Source of the DNA: Pseudorhodobacter sp.
Lineage (GTDB): Bacteria > Pseudomonadota > Alphaproteobacteria > Rhodobacterales > Rhodobacteraceae
Length of the DNA stretch: 7,321 nt
Reading direction: 5' to 3'
Assembly (NCBI GenBank): GCA_014378345.1
Contig: JACMNW010000352.1
Coordinates: 1-7,321 of the forward strand
Below, piece by piece: positions 1 to 6,524 of this stretch. The notes below the pieces were generated by a model. That model ran no database searches. It was not told where the DNA came from and worked only from the letters and a program-made list of their open reading frames with translations. The position numbers and the translations under genes are program-made. How positions within the stretch are numbered: position 1 is the first letter of the stretch; each line of letters begins with the position of its first letter.

Positions 1-1058
1 CCGCCGCGCATGGTTGGCTGTTGGCCACCGGCCTTGCAAAATGGACGCAAGGTGAAGCAAACTTTTGGGGTCATAACGCAATTATACGCACGCGTGCTTT
101 TGCTGGGGCAGCGGGCCTGCCGCACCTGTCCGGCAACACCCTGATCATGTCGCATGACTTTGTCGAGGCGGCGATGCTGCTGCGCGCAGGCTGGCGCGTG
201 CGGTTCTTGCCATCAATCGCAGGCAGCTATGAACAAACCCCAAATTCCCTGATCGAATATGTGCAGCGTGATCGGCGCTGGTGCCGCGGCAACCTGCAAC
301 ACTTGCGCATAGTGGCTGCCCACGGCCTGAACCCGCTGTCGCGGTTTCACATGTTGCAAGGGGCTGTCAGCTATCTTCTGGCCCCGGTATGGCTTGTGCT
401 GTTGGCTATCTGGGCCTTCCCCGACATGGCGGCAACCTCACTTGGCACCAATGGTGCGCCGCCTGTGGCCGAAGTTGTTGAGGGTTTTGGCAATGAGGGT
501 GGTGTGCTGCTGGTTTGCGTGCTGATCATGTTGCTTGGGCCAAAACTGCTGTCCGCCGCAACCATTCTGTCCTCCCGCGCCAAACGCAAAGCCTTTGGCG
601 GCACTGTGCCTTTCCTCGGCGCGCTTCTTACCGAAATCGCCGTTTCGTTTGTCTATGCGCCAATTTTGATGGTTCAACAGGTTTTGTCTGTAGCCTTCAG
701 CATCTTGTCAAAACGCGATATCTGGGCCCCGCAAAGCCGCGATGGCGCGCACCACAACTTGCCAACATTGGCAAAGTTTCATTCAATTGAGACGGTCCTT
801 GGCCTGATCATCCTGACAGGAACTGTTACCAGCACCATCACAATCTGGTTGCTGCCTGTCGGGTTAAGTCTGCTGCTGGCGGTGCCTTTGTCGATGCTCA
901 GCGAATGCGCAGTTGCTACGTCCCGTGCCAAAGCGCTGCGGCTTGCAACACCCGAAAGCCTGACGCCGCCCGCAATCGTGCTTCTGGCGATTGAGGCGCG
1001 GGCGCATTATGCACATATGCTGGCACATTCGTCGGCCCTTAGTCTGGCTGCCGAATAG
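1..1058 (+). CDS. opgH: Glucans biosynthesis glucosyltransferase OpgH/MdoH, C-terminal part (5' end outside window)
   Basis: Inner-membrane family 2 glycosyltransferase that builds the beta-glucan backbone of osmoregulated periplasmic glucans from UDP-glucose and is thought to pass it through the membrane. The frame is open to the left edge (first full codon at 3-5, reading AAHGWLLATG). The TTG at 21 is therefore internal and not a start. About 352 residues are visible. Counting from the first full codon, WGHNAIIRT lies near 28-36, SHDFVEAA near 50-57 with the acidic catalytic Asp at 52, and the QRDRRW form of the Q/RxxRW motif at 88-93 followed by CRGN. After it come about four to six hydrophobic segments (about 121-139, 165-189, 202-234, 263-300) with the family's WAPQSRDG loop between them. 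Members of this family run from about 600 to 850 residues, so the cytoplasmic N-terminal half is missing only because of the window edge. The usual partner opgG is not in view. It ends in TAG, 83 bp from the convergent esterase gene. Family assignment is very secure. Confidence 0.93.
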   Translation, partial: AAHGWLLATGLAKWTQGEANFWGHNAIIRTRAFAGAAGLPHLSGNTLIMSHDFVEAAMLLRAGWRVRFLPSIAGSYEQTPNSLIEYVQRDRRWCRGNLQHLRIVAAHGLNPLSRFHMLQGAVSYLLAPVWLVLLAIWAFPDMAATSLGTNGAPPVAEVVEGFGNEGGVLLVCVLIMLLGPKLLSAATILSSRAKRKAFGGTVPFLGALLTEIAVSFVYAPILMVQQVLSVAFSILSKRDIWAPQSRDGAHHNLPTLAKFHSIETVLGLIILTGTVTSTITIWLLPVGLSLLLAVPLSMLSECAVATSRAKALRLATPESLTPPAIVLLAIEARAHYAHMLAHSSALSLAAE

Positions 1059-1141
1059 GTCATTTAACTACTCATCAAGCCTGACAGTTTTCTGCGCCTG
1101 GGCCATACCGAAGATTACCCGTCGGGGAAGATGAGCGGCGT
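1059..1141. other. Short convergent intergenic gap, opgH to esterase
   Basis: 83 bp between the stop codons of two convergent genes. I looked for an intrinsic terminator on both strands and found no stem followed by a T-run. The best pairing is a short CCC/GGG stem near 1118-1126, too weak to call. Transcription may end by Rho or beyond this gap. Confidence 0.4.
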
Positions 1142-1987
1142 TTAGGGCTTTTCAAACCAATCCAGCGCCATATCCGCCCAGCCCTTCGGGATGGCATGGA
1201 TACCCGGCCACATCACAAATTCCAACGCCGATCCGGGCGCGCAGTGATCCCACCGTCGATGCCAAAAATCGCCCGCTATCTCAAACCCATCCGCTGGCAT
1301 TTTGGTGCAACCATTGGCCGCGCGCCAAAGTTCCATAGAATGAAACACATCGCCTTGGGATACCTGCATATGCGTGCCTTCCTCCTTGCCAAAGGCGCGC
1401 CCCTCAAGCGGCATGGTGCTGTCTGTCCAGCCATGCGTGTGCAAAAGTCTCACCGGCCCTGCACAACTGGCCGGATAGGGCCGCCAGAAGTTGCCCGCCA
1501 CAGGGGCGTAAGCCCGCGCCAAACCTGGGTCTTTGCAGGCTGCATAGGCGGTCATCGACCCGCCAATGGAAAAGCCTGCTAATAAAATATGATCGCGCTC
1601 TACCCCATACTTCGCTGCTGCATCCTCCAGCACCGCACGCAAAAACACCGTTTCATCGCGCATTTCCGGCCAATCGGGGTTGAATGACCATTCCTTGCCC
1701 TCGCTGCCATCGGCCGCCCGGCCTGAAGGCGCGATCACCGCATAGCCACGCGCCAAAATGGCGTTGACCATGCCGGTGTTCTTCATCGTCTCGGCCCCAT
1801 TGCTGCCATAGCCATGCAAGAACATCACCGCAGGCACATCGCCTGACACCCCTGCAGGACGCACGATGTGGTATTCACCAGTGGTAATCTTGCAAGGGCC
1901 GGGCTGATCAAGGCAATCGGCCAGAACTGGTGCCGCCCCTAGCAAAAAGATACCACCCACAAGGCAGGCCGATCGCGAAAGTGCCAT
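1142..1987 (-). CDS. Secreted alpha/beta-hydrolase, polyhydroxybutyrate depolymerase/LpqC-type esterase
   Basis: 281-residue serine esterase, predicted to be exported and to hydrolyse an ester substrate outside the cytoplasm. Residues 1-23 form a signal peptide with a short basic start, a hydrophobic core (LVGGIFLLGAAP) and a signal peptidase I site VLA|D. The mature protein shows the oxyanion-loop motif HGYGSNG (58-64), the nucleophile elbow GFSIGG with Ser140, a likely acid Asp189 in HGWTD, and a likely catalytic His264 in GIHAIPKGW. This is the order Ser-Asp-His expected of the PHB depolymerase/feruloyl esterase-like family. Several Cys (25, 32, 151, 175, 227, 249) could form disulfides in the periplasm. 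The ATG start is supported by a GGAGAG ribosome site 5 nt upstream. No starch- or PHB-binding domain is attached, so the true substrate (short polyester, acyl-sugar or other ester) cannot be told. It is probably transcribed alone, since the only minus-strand sequence upstream is a decayed remnant. Confidence 0.85.
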   Translation of the reverse strand: MALSRSACLVGGIFLLGAAPVLADCLDQPGPCKITTGEYHIVRPAGVSGDVPAVMFLHGYGSNGAETMKNTGMVNAILARGYAVIAPSGRAADGSEGKEWSFNPDWPEMRDETVFLRAVLEDAAAKYGVERDHILLAGFSIGGSMTAYAACKDPGLARAYAPVAGNFWRPYPASCAGPVRLLHTHGWTDSTMPLEGRAFGKEEGTHMQVSQGDVFHSMELWRAANGCTKMPADGFEIAGDFWHRRWDHCAPGSALEFVMWPGIHAIPKGWADMALDWFEKP

Positions 1988-1992
1988 TCCAT

Positions 1993-1998
1993 CTCTCC
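1993..1998 (-). promoter_or_regulatory. Shine-Dalgarno of the esterase gene
   Basis: On the minus strand GGAGAG lies 5 nt before the ATG at 1987. It is the best ribosome binding site in the window and fixes the esterase start, which also gives a complete signal peptide. Confidence 0.7.
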
Positions 1999-2055
1999 GC
2001 TAAAAAAGTATCAGGTCAATCGCCGCATTCACGCGCACTCAAGGCCTGCCTCATA

Positions 2056-2250
2056 TCATTCCGCATGCGGAGCTTTCGTTTTAAACGCAGGCACCGCGTC
2101 GCGCGACGCGTGTTTCAGCTCCAACTGCCCCGCCCATTTACCACCCGCGTGCCGCAAATACCCCGGAATGTCCTGTTCCCACGGATGATTGATCGCCTTT
2201 GTGATGGTCAGAAACAGTTTGCCGCCGATAATCCGCCAGCCCCGGCACCC
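2056..2250 (-). pseudogene. Remnant of a YHS-domain protein, C-terminal end only
   Basis: Minus-strand reading of this stretch gives 64 codons between a TAA (2251-2253) and a TGA stop (2056-2058). It begins GCRGWRIIGGKLFLTI and goes on to NHPWEQDIPGYLRHAGGKWAG. That pattern, an aWrIvdGKLyLn strand followed by a W-x-x-DIPG-x-i-x-x-A-x-x-x-W segment, is what I know from the end of bacterial YHS-domain proteins, a family often labelled (seleno)protein. There is no ATG, GTG or TTG in frame. The expected upstream half (a GYDPVAYF-like strand and a YGGYCA-like metal or Cys site) is not found in any minus-strand frame up to 2405. The frame just before the TAA reads MAKGAGAG right at the junction, which could be the next part of the old gene after a frameshift; this is weak. 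It lies 68 bp upstream of the esterase on the same strand. I call it a 5'-truncated, probably frameshifted relic. The alternative is a short unannotated peptide, made unlikely by the lack of a start. Confidence 0.6.
2095..2110. repeat. Perfect 16-bp GC-only palindrome
   Basis: The sequence CGCGTCGCGCGACGCG equals its own reverse complement over all 16 bases. It lies inside the YHS remnant, where it encodes part of HASRDA. It could be a chance product of codon choice, a protein-binding palindrome or a cruciform-prone site. Nothing nearby favours one of these. Confidence 0.5.
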
Positions 2251-2405
2251 TTAGCCATCTGGAGCGGCCAAATTTCGAATTTGCCCACTATATCGCAAGC
2301 CGGAATTCCTAGCTAAAAAACGTTGCATGCCGACACCTTAATTTCTCTTGCATTGCGTTTGCTTGCGCCTACTTGCTTGGCCATCAAAGCTGAACAGGCA
2401 ATATC
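2251..2405. promoter_or_regulatory. Leader region of the CbiX-like gene
   Basis: 155 bp between the YHS remnant and the GTG start of the chelatase gene. It is more AT-rich than its surroundings (A-run at 2315-2320) and should hold the chelatase promoter, but no -35/-10 pair is convincing. Six TTGC tetramers lie in 2348-2380, two of them within a 14-bp-spaced TTGCTTG direct repeat (2359 and 2373). I looked for a cobalamin riboswitch, which would fit the neighbour, and saw no B12-box-like segment or room for the full fold. Confidence 0.35.
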
Positions 2406-3158
2406 GTGACTTCCTTCCCCCACCGGCGCGCCCTCATTGTTGCACATGGTCAGCCAACTGACCCGGCTTCGGCTGAAGCAGACCTTGCCCGGCTGGCTAG
2501 GGCTATCGCCCGGTACCTGCCCGACTGGCAGGTCACATCGGCGACGCTGGCCGATCCTGCGGCACTTGCAAGCGCCGTGACAGGGGCGCACGGACTTGTG
2601 TACCCCATGTTCATGACGGGCGGGTGGTTCACCGCTAGCCATTTGCCAGACCGGTTAGCGGCAGTTGGTGGGGCGGGTTGGCATATCCTTGCACCTTTCG
2701 GACTTGATCCACAGGTGCAGGCATTGACACGGGACATCGCGCAAGAAGCCACCCGCGGCCAAGACGCGCCACAAGTTTTGTTGGCGGCACATGGATCTTT
2801 TCGCAGCCCTGCACCCGCCGAAGTTGCCTATAGCATGGTTCAAATGCTGCAAAGGGCGGGCATTACCTTTGCCCAAGCGGGCTTTATCGACCAATTCCCC
2901 CGCATCGCAGACATCGCCCGGAATTTTGGTCCAAATGCCGTTTGTTTGCCATTCTTTGCGGCAAAGGGGGGCCATGTGATAATTGATTTGCCAGCTGCTT
3001 TGGCTGAGGCCGGGTTCAGCGGGCGGTTGCTGGCTCCGGTTGGCCTTGATCACCGAGTTCCTGCCCTTGTCGCGGCCGCATTGAAAACTGCCGAAGCACA
3101 AGGTGTTTCAGGTCAGGCTGCCGCCCCTGAAACAGCAGCCGGTGTCAAAATCGGCTGA
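2406..3158 (+). CDS. CbiX/SirB-family chelatase-like protein (two-half form)
   Basis: 250-residue cytoplasmic protein of the class II chelatase superfamily, whose members insert Co2+ or Fe2+ into sirohydrochlorin for cobalamin or siroheme. It reads as two similar halves. The first has VAHGQ with His14, then YPMFMTGGWFTASHLPDRL. The second has AAHGS with His129, then LPFFAAKGGHVIIDLPAAL with His190. In the second half the His129/His190 pair matches the metal-binding pair expected of CbiX/CbiK. In the first half the position matching His190 is Trp74, so the second half is the likely active one. The last 20 or so residues (Ala/Gly-rich) look like a tail. The start is GTG: an in-frame TGA at 2391 excludes any longer version, and the Shine-Dalgarno is poor. 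No other cobalamin or siroheme gene is in view, so cobalt versus iron cannot be decided. The 3' end overlaps the sensor kinase gene by 46 bp, tail to tail. Confidence 0.82.
   Translation: MTSFPHRRALIVAHGQPTDPASAEADLARLARAIARYLPDWQVTSATLADPAALASAVTGAHGLVYPMFMTGGWFTASHLPDRLAAVGGAGWHILAPFGLDPQVQALTRDIAQEATRGQDAPQVLLAAHGSFRSPAPAEVAYSMVQMLQRAGITFAQAGFIDQFPRIADIARNFGPNAVCLPFFAAKGGHVIIDLPAALAEAGFSGRLLAPVGLDHRVPALVAAALKTAEAQGVSGQAAAPETAAGVKIG
3104..3134. repeat. Inverted repeat in the convergent overlap
   Basis: Arms TGTTTCAGG (3104-3112) and CCTGAAACA (3126-3134) are perfectly complementary over 9 bp with a 13-nt loop. The hairpin covers the kinase stop codon (3113-3115) and lies in the last codons of the chelatase gene. 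No T-run follows on either strand, so it is not a classic intrinsic terminator. It could still act as a bidirectional pause or 3'-end stabilising stem. Confidence 0.45.
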
Positions 3159-5710
3159 CCTGCCTGCAACCGCAGCGCCTCTGCCTCAAAGGCGGTGCGG
3201 GTGGTTTGCCAAAGCTCTGTCAGGCCTGCGGCTATTCGGGCAATTTCCGGGTGATTGCCAGTTATTCGTGCAGCATGAAGCGCCGCAAGCTCTGCTTGCA
3301 ATCGCCTTGCGCCAAACGTGCTGGCAGTGCCTGCAAGCGCATGTAAGCGCGGCTCTTCGCCGATTGCTGACCAAAGGTGATCGGCATCTGCACCGTCTCC
3401 TTCTGCAATTACCCGCGCAATCAGGGCGGCTGTGGCAGGTCCACCAAGCCGAGTTTCCAAATCAGCAATTTGCGCATGGTCTAAAATCAGATCACCTTGC
3501 AGTTCTGTGGCCCATCGCGCAGGTTCGGTAAGTGCAGCGGTCAGTGACACCCGCGTTATCGGTTTGGTCATGCAGTCATCAATTCCCGCTGCCCGAAACC
3601 GGGCAATATCGGCGGAAAGGGCATGCGCGGTTACCGCAACCACCCGCGCATGTTGGGACGGTCCGGGATGTTGGCGTATCTGGCGGGTCACTTCTACCCC
3701 GTCCAAACCGGGCATGCTGATATCTGTCATGATCAAATCAAAGGCCTGCGTCATAGAGGCCAGAATGCCCGCCGCCCCATTTGATGCTTCAACAACAATA
3801 TTGCCAGTTTCTTCCAGCAAACGGCGCAGCACGAACCGGTTTACCGGATTGTCTTCAATGACAAGAACATTCATTCCGGGTTTAATCGTAGGTGCAGGCA
3901 CCTTTCTTGGTACAAGCGCCGGCATGTCTACTTCTGGCAGAGGCACCCGAAGCCAAAACAGACTGCCATCGTCAAGCACGCTTTCCACCCCAATTTCGCC
4001 ACCCATCGCCCGTGCCACGCGGCGTGCAATGCCAAGGCCAAGACCAGTGCCTTCGGCTTGCCGATCATAGCGCGCGTTCAAGGTCACGAAATCTTCAAAA
4101 ACGTGGTCCAAATCGGCCTCTGGAATGCCAATACCCGTGTCAATCACCCTGATTTCAACCGGTTGACCATAAGCCGCACGCTCTGCCTCAACGGTAATTT
4201 GCCCATTGGCCGTAAACTTTACCGCGTTTCCGATCAGGTTCAATAGTATCTGACGCACCCTAGTGGGATCACCGATGACCCACCCCAATGGCGCGTCCGG
4301 CCGCGTTACGGCAATATCTAACCCCTTGGTCGCGGCCAGACCGGCTTGGTTGGCCACGCAATCGTCAATCAATTTATCAAGGTCGAACTCAATGCGCACA
4401 TCTGAGGGCCGATCTGCTTCGGCCTTTGATATATCCAGCACCGAATTGACGTGATGCAGCAATATCTGGCCAGACGTGGCCATCACATTCACCAAGTCTT
4501 TCTGAATTGGCTTCAGCCCTGTGGCCCCAAGCAACTCCAGCGATCCAAGCAGGCCATTCAGCGGCGTGCGCATCTCATGGCTCATCACGGCAATAAAATC
4601 AGCTTTCGTGCGCTCGCCTGCCTGCGCTTGCTCCAACGCGCCGGTCAAGGCACTTTGCGCTATGCGCCGGTCTGATATGTTGCGCACCAAAGCCACAATC
4701 ACTCCACCCGACGCGATCTGCATCGCACCAAGTGACAGTTCTACCGGAATGCGCGCGCCATCTGCCCGCAGGCCCAGCAATTCAATGCGCAAAGGCCCGT
4801 GTTCTTCACCTTTCGTCCGCGCTGCAGCGGCATCGAGGATTGTCGTAATCTCTTTACTTTGGATAATGGCAAGTTCTGGCGGCAACAGCAGGTCCAGCGC
4901 ATGAATGCCCAATGCGTTTTGGCGCGCATGGCCAAACATTGCTTCTGCCGCCGGGTTGATATCGACAATCCAGCCTCCGCGGTTCGTCACGATGATCGCG
5001 TCAGCGGATGTCGAAAATATGGTTTGCAACCGTGCCGAAGTAAGCGAGTTTTGCCGTACCTGCGCCCGGCTGTGCCGTATCAACCGCAACAAAATCAACG
5101 TAAGGCAACTTAGCGTCAGCAACAAGAACGCGGTCAGTCCCGCCAGCGCAAGCAGCGTCCTTACCACCTCTGCCCGCCGGGCATCTGATGATATGGCCGC
5201 CTGCGTCCGCGCCTGCAACGTCATCTGCCGCGCGGCCTGCCGCACATCAGGCAGCATTCCGGCCAGAATACCAAGTGAGGCGCGCAGTTCGCTATCGGGG
5301 CCATCAATTAACGGGACAGTCCTGTCGAGAAAGGCCTGCATACGTTCTATGTTTTCGGAAAACTTCGGCAACTGCAATTCGTCGACATAGCTTTTGCTTT
5401 CCGGAAGCATGCTGACGCGCGAATAGACGACATCAAACCACCGCCGCAGCTCGGCAAGACCGGCACTGTCGCCCTCGCTGATCGCGACTTCAATCGTCAA
5501 CTGCAACCGCAATGTCTCAACCTCAGTCTGCATCAAGGCCCATTGAGTGTTGTCCGCTGACAACCGTTCCAAAGCCGCCAGTTCGCGCCACACATTTACA
5601 GCCAAAAGCACGATTGCCAAAAAGCACATCATCAAAAGGCCCGCCACACCAAGGGTGCGCAGCCAGATGGCCCGTTTGGCAGGCCGGCTTAAATCTTTGG
5701 TGGGTGGCAT
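3113..5710 (-). CDS. Membrane-bound hybrid sensor histidine kinase (PAS-HisKA-HATPase-REC-HPt)
   Basis: 865-residue inner-membrane kinase. Domains in order: TM1 about 15-38; a mostly helical periplasmic sensor about 39-184 with no family I can name; TM2 about 185-212; a PAS domain about 226-346 starting RLQTIFSTSADAIIV, with DINPAAEAMFG; a linker helix to 370; HisKA with the phospho-acceptor His378 in SHEMRTPLNG; HATPase with N box around Asn495, G1 DTGIGIP (524-530) and G2 GTGLGLG (554-560); a REC domain about 613-730 with acid pocket E619/D620, phospho-acceptor Asp663 in MTDISMPG, T694 and K716; and a C-terminal HPt-like helical bundle about 741-850 with His790 in LHALAGTASTFGA. No HAMP domain is visible between TM2 and PAS. 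In the HPt motif the usual Lys three residues after His is Ala793. The ATG is the first start after an in-frame TAG and has only a weak GAG ribosome site. The divergent response regulator next door is the likely final acceptor. Signal unknown. Confidence 0.93.
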   Translation of the reverse strand: MPPTKDLSRPAKRAIWLRTLGVAGLLMMCFLAIVLLAVNVWRELAALERLSADNTQWALMQTEVETLRLQLTIEVAISEGDSAGLAELRRWFDVVYSRVSMLPESKSYVDELQLPKFSENIERMQAFLDRTVPLIDGPDSELRASLGILAGMLPDVRQAARQMTLQARTQAAISSDARRAEVVRTLLALAGLTAFLLLTLSCLTLILLRLIRHSRAQVRQNSLTSARLQTIFSTSADAIIVTNRGGWIVDINPAAEAMFGHARQNALGIHALDLLLPPELAIIQSKEITTILDAAAARTKGEEHGPLRIELLGLRADGARIPVELSLGAMQIASGGVIVALVRNISDRRIAQSALTGALEQAQAGERTKADFIAVMSHEMRTPLNGLLGSLELLGATGLKPIQKDLVNVMATSGQILLHHVNSVLDISKAEADRPSDVRIEFDLDKLIDDCVANQAGLAATKGLDIAVTRPDAPLGWVIGDPTRVRQILLNLIGNAVKFTANGQITVEAERAAYGQPVEIRVIDTGIGIPEADLDHVFEDFVTLNARYDRQAEGTGLGLGIARRVARAMGGEIGVESVLDDGSLFWLRVPLPEVDMPALVPRKVPAPTIKPGMNVLVIEDNPVNRFVLRRLLEETGNIVVEASNGAAGILASMTQAFDLIMTDISMPGLDGVEVTRQIRQHPGPSQHARVVAVTAHALSADIARFRAAGIDDCMTKPITRVSLTAALTEPARWATELQGDLILDHAQIADLETRLGGPATAALIARVIAEGDGADADHLWSAIGEEPRLHALAGTASTFGARRLQAELAALHAARITGNHPEIARIAAGLTELWQTTRTAFEAEALRLQAGQPILTPAAVSGAAA

Positions 5711-5896
5711 CGCCAGCTCGTTTAATCCTAAGGTGCCTTCACGCTAAAGGACAGCGCGCCAGAGGACCAGAAAAAACCAGCCAGTCAAAACCCGCAACCT
5801 GCCAAAAGCGACAGGTTTCTTATTTTCTACAAGCTGCTATACAATGCCGACAAGCGTAATGGGTGCCCTCACGCCCCGCTATTTGCGAGACTGACA
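5711..5896. promoter_or_regulatory. Divergent promoter region between sensor kinase and response regulator
   Basis: 186 bp separating two genes read outward, so both promoters should be here. For the regulator the best -10 is TACAAT at 5840-5845 (5 of 6 matches to TATAAT), with only a weak T-rich -35 about 17 bp upstream near 5817-5822. For the kinase, a TTGACT on the minus strand (5783-5788) resembles a -35 but has no good -10 at the right distance. Weak -35 boxes suggest activator-dependent promoters (inference). Confidence 0.45.
5796..5817. promoter_or_regulatory. Dyad in the divergent region, candidate operator
   Basis: Half-sites AACCTG (5796-5801) and CAGGTT (5812-5817) are exact inverted copies separated by 10 bp. 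The second half reaches the place where the regulator's -35 would lie. This is a plausible position for autoregulation by the adjacent LuxR-type regulator, but 6-bp dyads also arise by chance. Confidence 0.3.
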
Positions 5897-6511
5897 TTGG
5901 ACGGATTAAATATACTTCTCGCCGATGATCATGATCTGGTGCGAGAAACGATAGCTGCGTTTTTACTTGCAGAAGGCTTTGCTACAGTGATGACCGCAGC
6001 GTCACTTCCGGGTGCGCTTGACCTGCTGCGCCATGCAAAATTTGATCTGGTGCTGCTGGATTATAATATGCCGGGCATGAACGGATTTGATGGTTTGAAA
6101 CAAGCCCGCGCGTTGGCAAGCGGTTGTCCGGTCGCAATTGTTTCTGGCACCTCATCACGCGACCTTGCTGAGGCCGCTTTGCAAGCGGGCGCGATCGGTT
6201 TTGTGCCCAAAACGCTTAGTTCCCACGCTATGGTTGCCGCGATCCGGGTCATGGCTGCAGGTGATGTGTTCAATCCGGTCAGCATTTTGCAATTTGATAT
6301 TGGCACCACAATCGGCAACACCAGCCTGACAAAGCGCGAAGCAGATGTTTTGCGCGGCATTTGCAAAGGTTTGGCCAACAAGGAAATAGCGCGTGAACTT
6401 GACCTGCAAGAAGTGACCGTCAAATTGCATGTCAAAACCCTAAGCCGCAAACTGGGTGCGAAAAACCGCACCCACGCCGCAATGATCGCCCGGGATTTTG
6501 GTTATTGCTGA
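5897..6511 (+). CDS. NarL/FixJ-type response regulator (REC + LuxR HTH)
   Basis: 204-residue cytoplasmic DNA-binding regulator. Residues about 4-122 form a receiver domain: acid pocket D10/D11 in LLADDHDLVRE, phospho-acceptor Asp55 in LVLLDYNMPGMNG, a Ser/Thr switch in IVSGTSS (82-88) and Lys105 in FVPKTLS. After a short linker, residues about 143-203 form a LuxR/GerE helix-turn-helix with LTKREADVLRGICKGLANKEIA, then VTVKLHVKTLSRKLGAKNRTHAAM, all family hallmarks. The start is the TTG at 5897, which puts the receiver strand (LNILLADDH) immediately after the start. No in-frame ATG or GTG lies in the intergenic region upstream, and the ribosome site is poor. Divergent pairing with the hybrid kinase suggests it receives phosphate from that protein's HPt domain and then binds DNA as a dimer. 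Its gene stops 13 bp before the end of the convergent ligase gene. Confidence 0.92.
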   Translation: MDGLNILLADDHDLVRETIAAFLLAEGFATVMTAASLPGALDLLRHAKFDLVLLDYNMPGMNGFDGLKQARALASGCPVAIVSGTSSRDLAEAALQAGAIGFVPKTLSSHAMVAAIRVMAAGDVFNPVSILQFDIGTTIGNTSLTKREADVLRGICKGLANKEIARELDLQEVTVKLHVKTLSRKLGAKNRTHAAMIARDFGYC

Positions 6512-6524
6512 TACTCGGTTGCCA

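Noticed and set aside
21..23. TTG at 21 as the start of the glucosyltransferase
   Set aside because: The frame is open to the window edge and the preceding codons fit the family, so the gene begins outside the window.
1930..2316. 128-codon plus-strand frame across the gene-free region
   Set aside because: Composition is odd (Pro/Arg-rich) with no motif, and the minus strand of the same DNA carries a recognisable YHS-type sequence, so this is a shadow.
2251..2405. Cobalamin riboswitch before the CbiX-like gene
   Set aside because: The function made it worth checking, but no B12-box-like conserved segment is visible and the space is too short for the usual full element.
2041..2405. Mobile element scar around the YHS relic
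   Set aside because: No terminal inverted repeats, target duplications or transposase-like reading were seen; simple gene decay is enough.
2313..2642. 109-codon minus-strand frame covering the chelatase start
   Set aside because: It lies mostly antisense to the well-supported chelatase gene, has no recognisable domain, and its residue composition is unlike a real protein.
5796..5822. Dyad plus T-rich stretch as a Rho-independent terminator
   Set aside because: It lies between two divergent starts where no transcript should end, the stem is only 6 bp and the T stretch is interrupted.
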